Below the pieces are notes generated by a model that saw only the letters and a list, made by a program, of their open reading frames with translations, was not told the DNA's origin and made no database searches. Below are positions 7,885-17,096 of a stretch of DNA of 64,000 bases, piece by piece. Position numbers and translations under genes: made by a program. Positions within the stretch are counted from its first letter, which is position 1. Every line of letters begins with the position of its first letter. This DNA comes from JANJUB01 sp031386985 (GTDB lineage Bacteria; Armatimonadota; Fimbriimonadia; Fimbriimonadales; Fimbriimonadaceae), in assembly GCA_031386985.1 (NCBI GenBank), contig JANNCV010000017.1, positions 9,988-73,987 on the forward strand. Direction: 5' to 3'.

Positions 7885-9051
7885 TTAGATTATTTCTGAG
7901 GCAACTCTCTCCGCACTTTCCAGAGCCCCTTCCAAAAACCCCATCCAATCTGCCGTATGCTCGCCCCCGAAAAACACGTTACCGACCGGTTCTTTCATGA
8001 GGTGGCGTTTCAGATGAAATCCGGGGGTCATAATCGAGAAACCTCCACCGGCAAACGGATCTTGAGCCCAATCGTGCTCGCGCATCTGCCCGAGAGTGGG
8101 GAGGGGGGCCGAGTTGCCGCAAACATAGGCGGTCAAAATCGCGTGCTCGCCCCAGCCGCCTTCCCAGGTCTGTTGAAGGGGTCCATCATAGTATGCTGCT
8201 CCCGACCACCCATCTGCTTCCCACCAACGAGATTCAAAGCGCTGGATGACCTTTTTGATCGGCGCCATTTGGCACTCCTTGAAGGCAGAGGCTTGGGCCT
8301 TTGGCAACCCCGGTCTGAATGCAACTCGGCAAAGGGCAGGGGGGGGAAGAGTTAGCACGGCGGCATCAAACTGAAACGAACCGCGGTCAAAACAAAGCTC
8401 AACTCCGTTACGATCCTCATTCACCGCTTGCAAGACGTGATCTAGATGCAATGGCCCTCTTAGCTCCCCCGCCATCGCATCGGTGAGTTGCCCAAGCCCG
8501 CCTTTCATGCGATAGGCACTATGTTCTCCCCCCGTCCTGGTTAAGTACAGACGATAAAAGTCGAGCCAGCCCCACAGTCCGATTTCGGATGGATCAGTGC
8601 CCTCATCGGAGCGGCAGGTAGCGGTCAGCCACCAAGCGGCGCGGGGGTCGGAGGCGACTCGCTTGATCAAATCGGCGAGCGATGGTTCAGTTCCGATTCG
8701 TTCAGAGGGGCTCAGGGCCAACCGAGTTGCTTCTCGGTGAAAGTGGGATTCAGCAATAACGGCTTCGCCCCACAATGTATCCGTGTCCAGAGTTTCCCCA
8801 AACGCGAATATCCGCCGGGGCCTATCGTCTGAAATGAGCGGTAACTTAAAATGAGCGGCGAGGGCGATAAGGCGTTTATGATCGCCGTCAATCCACTCTC
8901 CTCCGGCGTCATACTGCCAATCAGCTATTGTCCAAACTCGACCACCATAGCGATCTTTGGCTTCAAATCCGGTTACTTCGTGCCCGGCGTCTTCGAGAAG
9001 TTTTGCGGTTCGTATCCCCGCAAGCCCTAATCCAACAACGCCAACCTTCAA
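7885..9051 (-). CDS. Flavin-containing amine oxidase (FAD-dependent)
   Basis: The 388-residue protein begins with the Rossmann dinucleotide motif GVVGLGLAGIRTAKLLEDAG, then the acidic end of beta-2 (FEAKD) and the GG-R motif YGGRVWT, as in the monoamine oxidase/phytoene desaturase-like superfamily. The C-terminal FAD-binding segment FFGGEHTADWMGFLEGALES is complete. The substrate cannot be told from sequence. It has no signal peptide. It lies 3 bases downstream of the gene at 9055-9645 on the same strand, so the two form an operon. Its 3' end meets the Nif3-like gene convergently. Confidence 0.92.
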   Translation of the reverse strand: MKVGVVGLGLAGIRTAKLLEDAGHEVTGFEAKDRYGGRVWTIADWQYDAGGEWIDGDHKRLIALAAHFKLPLISDDRPRRIFAFGETLDTDTLWGEAVIAESHFHREATRLALSPSERIGTEPSLADLIKRVASDPRAAWWLTATCRSDEGTDPSEIGLWGWLDFYRLYLTRTGGEHSAYRMKGGLGQLTDAMAGELRGPLHLDHVLQAVNEDRNGVELCFDRGSFQFDAAVLTLPPPALCRVAFRPGLPKAQASAFKECQMAPIKKVIQRFESRWWEADGWSGAAYYDGPLQQTWEGGWGEHAILTAYVCGNSAPLPTLGQMREHDWAQDPFAGGGFSIMTPGFHLKRHLMKEPVGNVFFGGEHTADWMGFLEGALESAERVASEII

Positions 9052-9054
9052 GGT

Positions 9055-9645
9055 TTACTCTTCGGTAGGATCTTCTAGCTCTACAACTTTAGGAGCTTTG
9101 CGCGTTGGTTTGCGCTTGCCACCCACGCCCATTTCGATACCAACAGCGCCTTCGGTGAAGCTCGCTCGAACTCGCACTTTTCGGCTCAGATCTTCTCCGA
9201 TGATAACGGACCAATTTGCCCGATCAAGAGCCCATTGCCACATCACGTCGTGGTGCTGGTAAACGAATTCAACTCCATCCTGGACAAGATCACTCACGGC
9301 CGTCTGGAGTTTGCCGTAACCAGCGAGCTGCTCTTCACCTGCTGTGAGGTTTGGCATCAAGCCAATCGTAACCTGGACGGGCTCCTCTTCTGGGCTGGCC
9401 TTCGTTCGCTTGACAACTTCGGTTGATTCTTGGATCATCTCAATTTGCCGCCCCATGGCTTCCGTCAGTCGGGCGTAGTCGGCTGGCCACGCATATTGTT
9501 CTCCTTCATAAATCGCGAGAGCGTGGCGTCCTACCAACGAAATTGCAGAAGCAACCAAAGCCGCATCCGTCGGAAGGAGCTTGGGCAGAGCTTTGCGCAC
9601 TTGATCGTGGGCAGTTTCTAACTTAGTCAAATTGATTGTGGTCAA
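9055..9645 (-). CDS. Conserved hypothetical protein
   Basis: I do not recognise this 196-residue protein. It is soluble, without signal peptide or membrane segment. It is helical at the N-terminus (KLLPTDAALVASAISLVGRHAL), with a basic patch near the C-terminus (GGKRKPTRKAPK) followed by an acidic end (VELEDPTEE). The start is TTG at 9645, supported by AGGAG six bases upstream. It is the first gene of a two-gene operon with the amine oxidase and diverges from the BMP lipoprotein gene. Confidence 0.72.
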   Translation of the reverse strand: MTTINLTKLETAHDQVRKALPKLLPTDAALVASAISLVGRHALAIYEGEQYAWPADYARLTEAMGRQIEMIQESTEVVKRTKASPEEEPVQVTIGLMPNLTAGEEQLAGYGKLQTAVSDLVQDGVEFVYQHHDVMWQWALDRANWSVIIGEDLSRKVRVRASFTEGAVGIEMGVGGKRKPTRKAPKVVELEDPTEE

Positions 9646-9666
9646 ATAGTCTCCTGGAGAAAGGCG

Positions 9667-9701
9667 CGGTAAACCTGCGCCATAATAGACCTAGTTTACC
9701 C
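9667..9701. promoter_or_regulatory. Inverted repeat around a -10 box, divergent intergenic region
   Basis: GGTAAAC (9668-9674) and its complement GTTTACC (9694-9700) flank CATAAT (9681-9686), a candidate -10 box for the rightward lipoprotein gene. The layout suits a repressor operator. No matching -35 box was found at 16-18 bases. Confidence 0.35.
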
Positions 9702-9721
9702 GCAAAACAGGAGAAATCACC

Positions 9722-10771
9722 TTGAAACTTTGGCATATCGGCTTAGCCGCCCTCGCAATCGCATCCGTCGGATGCAATAATTCCACTCCAAACACGCCTT
9801 CTGCAAATGGTACAGCCCCCCCCCCAACAGGTGAAACCAAGAAGCTAAAAATCGGTATGGTTTTTGATAGCGGCGGTCGCGGGGACAAATCGTTTAATGA
9901 CTCCGCCTATGCTGGCTTGGAACGTGCCGTGAAAGAGTTTGGAGTGGAGGAAAAGCTTGTGGATAGCGCTAAGGAGTCCGACTACGAAACCAATCTGGAA
10001 ACCCTCGCCGAGCAAGGCGTTGATCTCGTGGTTGCCGTCGGAATTTCTATGGGAAGCGCCATAGATAAGGTTGCGCCAAAATATCCCAATATCAAGTTCG
10101 CTTGGGTTGATGGAACCGTAAAGTCAGAAAATGTACGCGGCCTTCTCTTCAAAGAGGAAGAAGGGAGTTTTCTCGCCGGGTATCTTGCCGGGCTGATGAC
10201 TACGACCGGAAAAATCGGATTCGTCGGAGGGCAACAGATTCCCTTGATTAAGAAATTTGAAGCCGGATACATCGCCGGAGCTTTGACGGCCAAGCCAGAT
10301 ATCACAGTGTTGCCGCCAAAATACACTGGAAGTTGGAATGATGCTGATCTTGGAAAGCAGAGCGCAAAAACTCTTTATTCGCAAGGAGCTGACATTATTT
10401 TTCACGCCAGTGGCGGCTGTGGAAGAGGCGTTTTTGAAGCCGCGAAGGAGGCAAAGATGTACGCGATTGGCGTGGATAGTGATCAGGATTACATGGCCGA
10501 AGGGCGCATCTTATCCTCAATGATCAAGAGAGTTGATGAGTCGGTTTATTCAACGATCAAGGACGTCGTGGACGGCAAGTTCTCCGGCGGGGCCAAAATT
10601 TATGACCTGAAAGCAAACGGAGTAGGCCTCTCAGACATGAAGTTCACCAAGGATGTAATTGGCGCGGAGAAGCTGGCCAAGATTTCGGACATTAAGGCGG
10701 CGATCATCGCAGGCACAATCAAACCACCCACCAACGACCAAGAACTTGCGGCTTACAAGGCCGCAAAGTGA
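9722..10771 (+). CDS. BMP-family ABC transporter substrate-binding lipoprotein
   Basis: This is a Med/PnrA-type basic membrane lipoprotein (349 residues), the periplasmic receptor class used for nucleoside uptake. The lipobox ASVGC puts the lipidated Cys at about residue 18, followed by a Pro/Thr/Asn-rich linker. The mature domain opens KIGMVFDSGGRGDKSFND, the family signature, and contains GCGRGVFEAAKE and IGVDSDQDYMAEG. The start is TTG at 9722, with AGGAG 8 bases upstream. No ATPase or permease genes are adjacent, so its transporter must be encoded elsewhere. The rhodanese gene overlaps its stop codon. Confidence 0.93.
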   Translation: MKLWHIGLAALAIASVGCNNSTPNTPSANGTAPPPTGETKKLKIGMVFDSGGRGDKSFNDSAYAGLERAVKEFGVEEKLVDSAKESDYETNLETLAEQGVDLVVAVGISMGSAIDKVAPKYPNIKFAWVDGTVKSENVRGLLFKEEEGSFLAGYLAGLMTTTGKIGFVGGQQIPLIKKFEAGYIAGALTAKPDITVLPPKYTGSWNDADLGKQSAKTLYSQGADIIFHASGGCGRGVFEAAKEAKMYAIGVDSDQDYMAEGRILSSMIKRVDESVYSTIKDVVDGKFSGGAKIYDLKANGVGLSDMKFTKDVIGAEKLAKISDIKAAIIAGTIKPPTNDQELAAYKAAK

Positions 10772-11088
10772 CTCCGGGCGTATCCGCAACTGAGCTTAAT
10801 CGGGAGTTGGAATCAAGGGCCACGGTCAAGCTGTTGGATGTGCGCGAGACCTTTGAGCTGGAGATTTCTCGCTTGGATGGAGTCGTTCATATACCAATGG
10901 GCGAGCTCCCGCATCGCCTTGACGAGCTTGACCCAACTCAGAGCTGGGTGGTCATTTGCCGAACTGGCGCCCGCAGTGGCCGGGTCACGGATACTCTGCT
11001 CGCCAACGGTTTCCCCGAAGTGCGGAATCTTGAAGGCGGCATGAACGGCTGGGCGCGAGATGTTGATCCAAACCTAGCAATCTACTAA
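10768..11088 (+). CDS. Rhodanese-like sulfurtransferase domain protein
   Basis: A single rhodanese domain of 106 residues. The active-site loop is CRTGARS (Cys at about 72), preceded by the usual LLDVRETFELE and the HIPMGEL segment. It is cytoplasmic. The likely role is persulfide transfer, but the partner is unknown. The GTG start overlaps the TGA stop of the upstream lipoprotein gene (GTGA), which implies translational coupling. That gives a functional pairing with the BMP lipoprotein only by position. Confidence 0.92.
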   Translation: MTPGVSATELNRELESRATVKLLDVRETFELEISRLDGVVHIPMGELPHRLDELDPTQSWVVICRTGARSGRVTDTLLANGFPEVRNLEGGMNGWARDVDPNLAIY

Positions 11089-11123
11089 TGAAGATTTAGG
11101 TGTCCGGGGTGTAAGATAGGGAC

Positions 11124-11789
11124 GTGAGAAACTTCACATTCACACTCGTTGCGCTCTTGACCGTTTCCTTTGCGGTGGGGCAAGAGCTTACGTTCTTGGT
11201 TCCCTCGAGTTTTGCCGCTCGTCCTAATCAGGCCGTGAGCCTCACCCGCACTCAAACGGAACGTAGGGTGAGTGCGGCGTTGATTTGCGGGATAGACTTT
11301 CGGGAAAACTTTGAATCCGACCTTAAGGGGTTCAGTTTAGAGGGACCCAATTCTGCCCTCGCTGCCATCGTGTATGACCCAGCTCCCATCCAGAACTCGA
11401 AGCTCATTTCCCTTTTCGGGCTGAAAAGCAGTTCCCATAGCCTATCTCTGGTCGCAACATCTATCGCCGCTATTGCGGGTCAAGCCGATGCTTCCGTCCT
11501 GCTAAGTCGCCTTGGGCTGCCAACTGAGTTGAGGTTGATAACGAGTCCGGTTAGAGCCACCGGTGCTGACGTGGCTCTTCGCTTTTATGGTCACAACCAA
11601 ATGGTGGTCGTTGGCGCGCCCGTGATTGCAACCCATCTAGCCTCCGGCAAAACTCAGAGGCTCGAAACCGACGCAGCCGGAATTGTGAATCTCGCGAGCG
11701 TGAAAGCTGGCGTTTGGCGTGTAGCAGCAGCGCAGCTGTATGAGACCACGTTATTCGTTGCCACCACAACCTTCGAGGTGACAAGATGA
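11124..11789 (+). CDS. Secreted protein with DUF4198-like beta-sandwich
   Basis: The protein has 221 residues and a signal peptide (MRNFTFTLVALLTVSFAVGQ, cleavage likely after GQ). The C-terminal part, FYGHNQMVVVGAPVIATHL then TDAAGIVNLASVKAGVW, resembles the DUF4198/carboxypeptidase-regulatory-like fold of periplasmic proteins in which a strand is followed by T-D-A-x-G. The N-terminal part is not recognised. The start is GTG at 11124, only 6 bases after TAAGAT (11112-11117), so the message may be leaderless. The stop overlaps the start of the next gene (ATGA), so the two are coupled. Confidence 0.6.
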   Translation: MRNFTFTLVALLTVSFAVGQELTFLVPSSFAARPNQAVSLTRTQTERRVSAALICGIDFRENFESDLKGFSLEGPNSALAAIVYDPAPIQNSKLISLFGLKSSSHSLSLVATSIAAIAGQADASVLLSRLGLPTELRLITSPVRATGADVALRFYGHNQMVVVGAPVIATHLASGKTQRLETDAAGIVNLASVKAGVWRVAAAQLYETTLFVATTTFEVTR

Positions 11790-13840
11790 AGCAGCTTTTC
11801 GTTCCCTTCGCCATGGTTCTGGCCTCTGCGAGAGGATACGCCCAGGCAGAAATCGGGCCTCACACCCTTGGCGCTGGATTCACAGGGCGAATCTCGTCCG
11901 TAGCCACGTTACCCACGGATGCAAATACCTATTACATCGGAGCTGCCGACGGCGGGGTTTGGAAGACGGTGGATGGTGGACTAACCTGGCAAAATCTAAC
12001 GGATTTGATGCCAACTTCGGCGATAGGGGCGATTGCTGTCGCGAATCGCCAGGTCATCTATGTTGGCACCGGAGAGGCCAACTACGCCCTTCACAGCCGC
12101 TATGGGTTAGGGATCTATAAGACGACGAACGCGGGTGCGTCTTGGACCCATCTGGGCGAATCTGTCTTCGGGGGCCGCTGCATAAGCCGTCTGGTCGTGA
12201 GCCCGCGAAATCCAAACCTAGTTTACGCCGCCGTCACCGCGGCGGGAGGGTTTCCAGAGAAGAGTGCGGCGAAGGGGCATCCGGGCCGCGATGGCGGTCT
12301 GGGTGTTTTCCGATCATCCGATGGCGGCCTGACATGGACTCACCTGCTGGGTCTACCCAATGAAGCTTGCACGGATCTTTTCATGAGTCGAGCTACTACC
12401 GGCGTGCTCTTCGCCGCGATCGGAAGGCCATTCGGTTCACCCAATAATGGGATTTATCGAACAAGCGATGGCGGCTCGACGTGGACAAAACTTACCGGCG
12501 GATTACCCACGACCGACGTCGGTCGTATTTCCATTTGCGAAACTCCGGCGAATTTCAACCGAGTCTATGCCCTAATCACCAGCGTCGCGGATTCTGCCGG
12601 TGGCGGGGCTGACACTTTAGGTGCCTATCGTTCCGATGATGGCGGGGCGAGCTGGACGACTTTGCCAATCGGCAACATTCAATCTACTTACGGCTGGTAT
12701 CTCAACTGTGTCGGCGTTCCGTACTCTTCACCAGATACGGCGTTTTTTGGCGGTCTGAACCTGGTCCGAACGGTCAACGCCGGTGGGAGCTTTTCAACGG
12801 TCACGCCCCCTCACGTTGACCTTCATGCGCTAACTTATGATATTGCCGGGCGACTAATCGCCGGTTGCGATGGCGGGGTCTATCGGTCAAGTGATAACGG
12901 GGCTACCTGGACTTCCTTGAACAACGGCATCGGCACGACTCAGTTCTATGCCGGTGTCTCAGCACACCCTTCTAACATGGAAATTATCATGGGGGGGCTC
13001 CAAGATAATGGAACCGTCATACGCCCTGCAGCGACGACGAACTGGAACGCTGTGATCGGCGGAGATGGTGGTTGGACTGCTCTCAATCAGGTTGCGCCGC
13101 TTAACATGTGGGGGCAACCCCAAGGACCCGCCCAGTTGCGGCGCTCCACCAATGGTGGCGTAAGCTTTGCTTTGGCTAGTACAGGAATCAGCGGTGCTCA
13201 GCCGAACGCTTTTTACACTCCGGTGATCTATGCGCCGGGAAGCTCTACGACGCTTTACTGCGGAACGGATCGAGTCTATCGCTCAACGAATAGCGGCACG
13301 AACTGGGCTGCGATCAGCTCTGATTTGACTCCAACCGCGGGAGGTGCGATTCGGTGCTTAGCCATTTCGCCCCTAAACGCGAACAACCTCTGGGTTGCGA
13401 CAAATGATGGCGTCGTGGCTCGCTCAACTGATGGCGGAGTTACTTTCACGCCCTCTTTGACTGGAGTTCCGGGCTGGATTCGAGTGACGCGCGAGATCGT
13501 GCCTTCGCCATCGTTTTCGACAACTTGCTTTTTAGCGGTTTCACAGTTCGGAACGCCTCAGGTGCGCAGAACGACGGACAACGGCGCAACCTGGACCGCC
13601 ATCAACGGGGATTTACCCGACATTCCGGTAAACACAATTGGGATAGACCCACGACCGACCCCGGATGTAATTTACGCAGGCACCGATGCGGGCTTGTATA
13701 AGAGTTCAAATGATGGGGTGAATTGGACGAAGATCGCGGGCTTGCCCAACGCGCCCATCATTGACCTGCAGTACCGGTCAACGAATGGGAGCTTGCTTAT
13801 CGCCACTCAGGGGCGTGGTGCTTGGGTCCTAGGCCTCTAG
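11786..13840 (+). CDS. Secreted BNR/sortilin-like beta-propeller protein
   Basis: The 684-residue protein has an N-terminal signal sequence (MKQLFVPFAMVLASARGYAQA) followed by at least nine Asp-box type repeats such as KTVDGGLTWQNL, RSSDGGLTWTHL, RTSDGGSTWTKL and KSSNDGVNWTKI. This pattern matches the VPS10/sialidase-like glycosyl hydrolase propellers common in secreted proteins of this kind of organism. No sialidase Arg triad or FRIP motif is evident, so an enzymatic role is not supported; surface binding is more likely. It is translationally coupled to the 11124 gene and ends convergently, one base from livG. Confidence 0.88.
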   Translation: MKQLFVPFAMVLASARGYAQAEIGPHTLGAGFTGRISSVATLPTDANTYYIGAADGGVWKTVDGGLTWQNLTDLMPTSAIGAIAVANRQVIYVGTGEANYALHSRYGLGIYKTTNAGASWTHLGESVFGGRCISRLVVSPRNPNLVYAAVTAAGGFPEKSAAKGHPGRDGGLGVFRSSDGGLTWTHLLGLPNEACTDLFMSRATTGVLFAAIGRPFGSPNNGIYRTSDGGSTWTKLTGGLPTTDVGRISICETPANFNRVYALITSVADSAGGGADTLGAYRSDDGGASWTTLPIGNIQSTYGWYLNCVGVPYSSPDTAFFGGLNLVRTVNAGGSFSTVTPPHVDLHALTYDIAGRLIAGCDGGVYRSSDNGATWTSLNNGIGTTQFYAGVSAHPSNMEIIMGGLQDNGTVIRPAATTNWNAVIGGDGGWTALNQVAPLNMWGQPQGPAQLRRSTNGGVSFALASTGISGAQPNAFYTPVIYAPGSSTTLYCGTDRVYRSTNSGTNWAAISSDLTPTAGGAIRCLAISPLNANNLWVATNDGVVARSTDGGVTFTPSLTGVPGWIRVTREIVPSPSFSTTCFLAVSQFGTPQVRRTTDNGATWTAINGDLPDIPVNTIGIDPRPTPDVIYAGTDAGLYKSSNDGVNWTKIAGLPNAPIIDLQYRSTNGSLLIATQGRGAWVLGL

Positions 13841-14656
13841 CTAAACGGCTTCGCCGAGATACGCTTCGATAACCTTCGGATTGCTTCGCACTTCCGAGGG
13901 CGGTCCGTAGGCGATCTCTTCGCCATGATCCAAAACCATGATCTTTTCGCACAGGTTCATCACGAACTTCATGTCGTGCTCAATGACGAGAACGGTTTTG
14001 TCGTGCTCGTCTCTGATTTTTCTGACACAAAGTAGCAAATCCTCCTTTTCAAGCGGATTCATTCCGGCGGCGGGTTCATCAAGCAAAAGCAACGCTGGTT
14101 GAGTTGCCAGTGCCCTCGCAATTTCCAATCGCCGTTGCGACCCGTAGGGCAGATCCGCGCTTCTTCGGCTCGCTTCATGAGCCAAATCTACGACCGAAAG
14201 CCAATGCATCGCCTCATCTTTCAGTGCCTGAGTCTCTTTGATAGCGGGCGGAATATCGGTAAGGGCGCTGAAGAGGGAAGTTTTGTGCCTGAGATAAGCC
14301 CCAACCATCACATTTTCGAGGCAAGAGAGGGCAGAGAAGAGGCGAATATTCTGAAAAGTTCGGCAGATGCCGAGGCTTGCGATCTTGTCCGGGCGCGTGC
14401 CGTTGAGTTTTCGGCCCCTAAAAGTGATAACTCCCGAAGTGGGCTCATACATACCCGTTATGAGGTTAAAGCAAGTCGTTTTCCCCGCCCCGTTCGGCCC
14501 AATGAGCCCGAACAGGTCGCCCTTTTGGAGCTCAAAACTGACTTGATTGACGGCAATAAGCCCGCCAAATTTGATTGTCGCTTTATCCAATCTCAGCAAG
14601 CTCAACTCGGTTTCAACGAGGTTTTCTTGCGGCACAACCGCCACGTGCTGGCTCAC
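13841..14656 (-). CDS. livG: Branched-chain amino acid ABC transporter ATP-binding protein LivG
   Basis: A 271-residue ATPase with all ABC motifs: Walker A GPNGAGKTT, Q-loop TFQNIRLF, signature LPYGSQRRLEIARAL, Walker B LLLLDEPAAGM and the switch His in VIEHDMKF. GLIGPNGAGKTTCFNLITGMYEPTSG and the extended C-terminal segment (YGPPSEVRSNPKVIEAYLG) are characteristic of LivG. The gene overlaps livM by 4 bases. The usual partner livF is not adjacent: the convergent propeller gene follows immediately. Confidence 0.95.
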   Translation of the reverse strand: MSQHVAVVPQENLVETELSLLRLDKATIKFGGLIAVNQVSFELQKGDLFGLIGPNGAGKTTCFNLITGMYEPTSGVITFRGRKLNGTRPDKIASLGICRTFQNIRLFSALSCLENVMVGAYLRHKTSLFSALTDIPPAIKETQALKDEAMHWLSVVDLAHEASRRSADLPYGSQRRLEIARALATQPALLLLDEPAAGMNPLEKEDLLLCVRKIRDEHDKTVLVIEHDMKFVMNLCEKIMVLDHGEEIAYGPPSEVRSNPKVIEAYLGEAV

Positions 14657-15900
14657 GCGGACACCGCCGTTTTCTTCTTAAACAAACCTTTCACCCATTT
14701 CCAACTGAACTCGTGATGGGCAAAGATGCCTTGCGGACGAAGGAGCATGAGAATGACGAGGATCGCCGCTAGCACGACGAAACGAAGTTTGTTACCGTCA
14801 ATCGAGCCTTCAAGCCCCGTAACACCCTTTAATGCAAAACGAAGGGCAATCGTCATTACGATCCCCGCGCCAATGCTTGCAAAAATCATCGCTGTCTTTC
14901 GCCCCTTTTCCTGAAATCCATCCAACGTTCGCTTAACGAGGGCAACAACCATGATCGTCGCGAAAATCGCGCCAACGAATCCTGCCATAGGAATGGTCTT
15001 AAGATCGCGCAGCCACTCTGGAATGTAGAAGAGAACAACCGCTGCAACCGTCGCTCCGGTGATCGAGCCCGAACCGCCCAAAATCACCATCGTAAGAATA
15101 ATGAAGCTGATGTCCATCGAGAAATTTGTGGGTGAGACAAACCCAAGTGAATGCGCATAAATGGCTCCCGCTGCTCCCGCGAAGGCAGAGCCGAGAACGA
15201 ATGCCGCCACCTTCACCCTCGTGACATTTACGCCCATGGCTGAACTGGCGACTTCATCCTCTCGGACGGCAAGGAAACTTAGGCCGTGTACATTCTTCAA
15301 CAAATTTCGGCAGACGGCAATGCAAACGACGGCCAAGAGCCAAGTAAGGAAGATTGAAGGAATCGTGGGCTTGATTTCTAACCCGTATGACTTTCCTAGC
15401 GGCTCCTGATTGCGAACGATGATGCTAACTATCTCACCAAAGCCCATGGTCACAATGGCGAGATAGTCGCCTTTTAGCCTCAAAGACGGCAGGCCAACCA
15501 CGAATCCGGCGACGGCAGCAAAAATTGCCCCGGCAATCATTACGCCGATGAGCCACATAAGGGGCTGCAGCTGACACGTAAACCCCGGGCTAATGCTTTG
15601 CACGAGACCTTGAAAACCGTTGTTCAGCGGAGAGTAGAGGGACTTATCAAGCGGCACGTAAAAGGCCCGCGCTAGGACTCCCGCTGAATAAGCACCAATC
15701 ATGTAGAACGCGGCGTGGCCAATCGAAAACTGGCCCGTGATTCCGTTGATTAAGTTCAAACTAACCGACAAAGTTACATAGACGCCCGCCAAGACGAGCA
15801 TTGTTTGGAAGTAGGAGTTTAATCCCAGGCCAACTCGTTGCAAAATCAAGCAGCCTAACAATGCCAAGGCCACTGACCCCAGTCGTTTCCCCCAAAACAT
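14653..15900 (-). CDS. livM: Branched-chain amino acid ABC transporter permease LivM
   Basis: A 415-residue integral membrane protein with about ten hydrophobic segments. Family motifs visible are NLINGITGQFSIGHAAFYMIGAY and, near the C-terminus, GGSGSITGATVAAVVL. An extra extracytoplasmic loop (about 80-110, DKSLYSPLNNGFQGLVQSIS) lies after the third segment. The C-terminus RPQGIFAHHEF is typical. It overlaps livG by 4 bases and touches livH at base 15900, so it is part of the liv operon. Confidence 0.95.
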   Translation of the reverse strand: MFWGKRLGSVALALLGCLILQRVGLGLNSYFQTMLVLAGVYVTLSVSLNLINGITGQFSIGHAAFYMIGAYSAGVLARAFYVPLDKSLYSPLNNGFQGLVQSISPGFTCQLQPLMWLIGVMIAGAIFAAVAGFVVGLPSLRLKGDYLAIVTMGFGEIVSIIVRNQEPLGKSYGLEIKPTIPSIFLTWLLAVVCIAVCRNLLKNVHGLSFLAVREDEVASSAMGVNVTRVKVAAFVLGSAFAGAAGAIYAHSLGFVSPTNFSMDISFIILTMVILGGSGSITGATVAAVVLFYIPEWLRDLKTIPMAGFVGAIFATIMVVALVKRTLDGFQEKGRKTAMIFASIGAGIVMTIALRFALKGVTGLEGSIDGNKLRFVVLAAILVILMLLRPQGIFAHHEFSWKWVKGLFKKKTAVSA

Positions 15901-17078
15901 CAGACCTTCTCCACCTTGGCGGAGCCGAGCAGCCCACCGGGGCGAAAGAGCAATACTACGATTAAGATCAAGAAGGCGATGGCGTCGCGGTAGCTGTCAT
16001 AGCCCGCCCAAACAACCAGGTATTCGGCGACCCCCATAACGAGTCCCCCGAGAACTGCCCCTGGGATATTCCCAATGCCGCCAAGCACAGCCGCCGTGAA
16101 CGCCTTAATGCCGGGGGCCAAGCCCAAGAAAGAATCAATCTTGGTTCCGGGAATAAACGTGCAGTACATCATGGCTCCGGCTCCGGCTAACGCCGAACCG
16201 AGGAGGAAAGTGAAAGTGATAATGCTATCTATGTTAATTCCCATTAGGGAAGCCGCATTGAAATCATGAGAAACGGCTCGCATCGCTCGTCCCTGCTTCG
16301 TGAACATAACCAGATAAGTTAGAACCGCCATCAAGATGATCGTTATCGTGAACAGTACGACCTGACCCTTTGGAACCTCAATCTTCATGACCCCCGCGTT
16401 TCCGTCGTTGAGAGCCGCTTTGTAAGCGCGTTCGGCGTCCCCTTGCTTAGTGTGAAGGCGTTCGCCTTCCTGGCTAAGATTGAACTCTCCGCCCGGCTCT
16501 AGAGGCATGCGGGCTTTGAACTCCGCTACGGCCGCATCCCAGGCTGGCTTAAGTTTCTCTGCTTCAGCTAATCTCGACTGGTCTGCCCCCCTTAGATTCA
16601 GAACTACGTTGCCCGAAAAAGGGCTGATTTTCTCAGCCTGAATCGTCTGTGGGGTCCCGTTCAACAAGAATATCTGGCCTGCATATTGTAAAAGCAACGA
16701 GAGCCCAATCGCGGTGATAAGCGAAGCGATGCGCGGTTGATTTCGCATCGGGCGATAAGCAAACCTCTCAATAAAGAAAGCGACTATGGTGCAAATCAGC
16801 ATTGCCCCAAGCAACATCAGAACAAGCGCCATCAAGCTCGGTGGAGGAGCATTACCATCGGGCTGGTAACCGAGTTTCCAGCTCACAAATAGGGCGCCGT
16901 AGGCACCCAACATGAAAACTTCGCCATGAGCGAAGTTGATGAGCTTCAAAACACCGTAGACCATGGTGTAACCCAGGGCAATCAATGCGTAGATTGCCCC
17001 GTTTAGTAGCCCGTTTATAAGCTGTTGCGGCAGGGTCGTAAGCTCGAACGCCGCAACAAAGTGAGTTGAAAAATCCAT
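15900..17078 (-). CDS. livH: Branched-chain amino acid ABC transporter permease LivH with inserted loop domain
   Basis: A 392-residue permease; LivH proteins are normally near 300. Core motifs are present: NGAIYALIALGYTMVYGVLKLINFAHGE at the N-terminus and GGIGNIPGAVLGGLVMG near the end. The extra length is a hydrophilic, probably helical insert at about residues 155-232 (starting SPFSGNVVLNLRGADQSRL, with many Ala, Glu and Lys). It sits in the extracytoplasmic loop before the segment containing TKQGRAMRAVS. It could contact the lipoprotein receptor; this is inference. It lies 18 bases downstream of livK. Confidence 0.94.
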   Translation of the reverse strand: MDFSTHFVAAFELTTLPQQLINGLLNGAIYALIALGYTMVYGVLKLINFAHGEVFMLGAYGALFVSWKLGYQPDGNAPPPSLMALVLMLLGAMLICTIVAFFIERFAYRPMRNQPRIASLITAIGLSLLLQYAGQIFLLNGTPQTIQAEKISPFSGNVVLNLRGADQSRLAEAEKLKPAWDAAVAEFKARMPLEPGGEFNLSQEGERLHTKQGDAERAYKAALNDGNAGVMKIEVPKGQVVLFTITIILMAVLTYLVMFTKQGRAMRAVSHDFNAASLMGINIDSIITFTFLLGSALAGAGAMMYCTFIPGTKIDSFLGLAPGIKAFTAAVLGGIGNIPGAVLGGLVMGVAEYLVVWAGYDSYRDAIAFLILIVVLLFRPGGLLGSAKVEKV

Positions 17079-17096
17079 CCTTGGGTTTTGTTTCCT

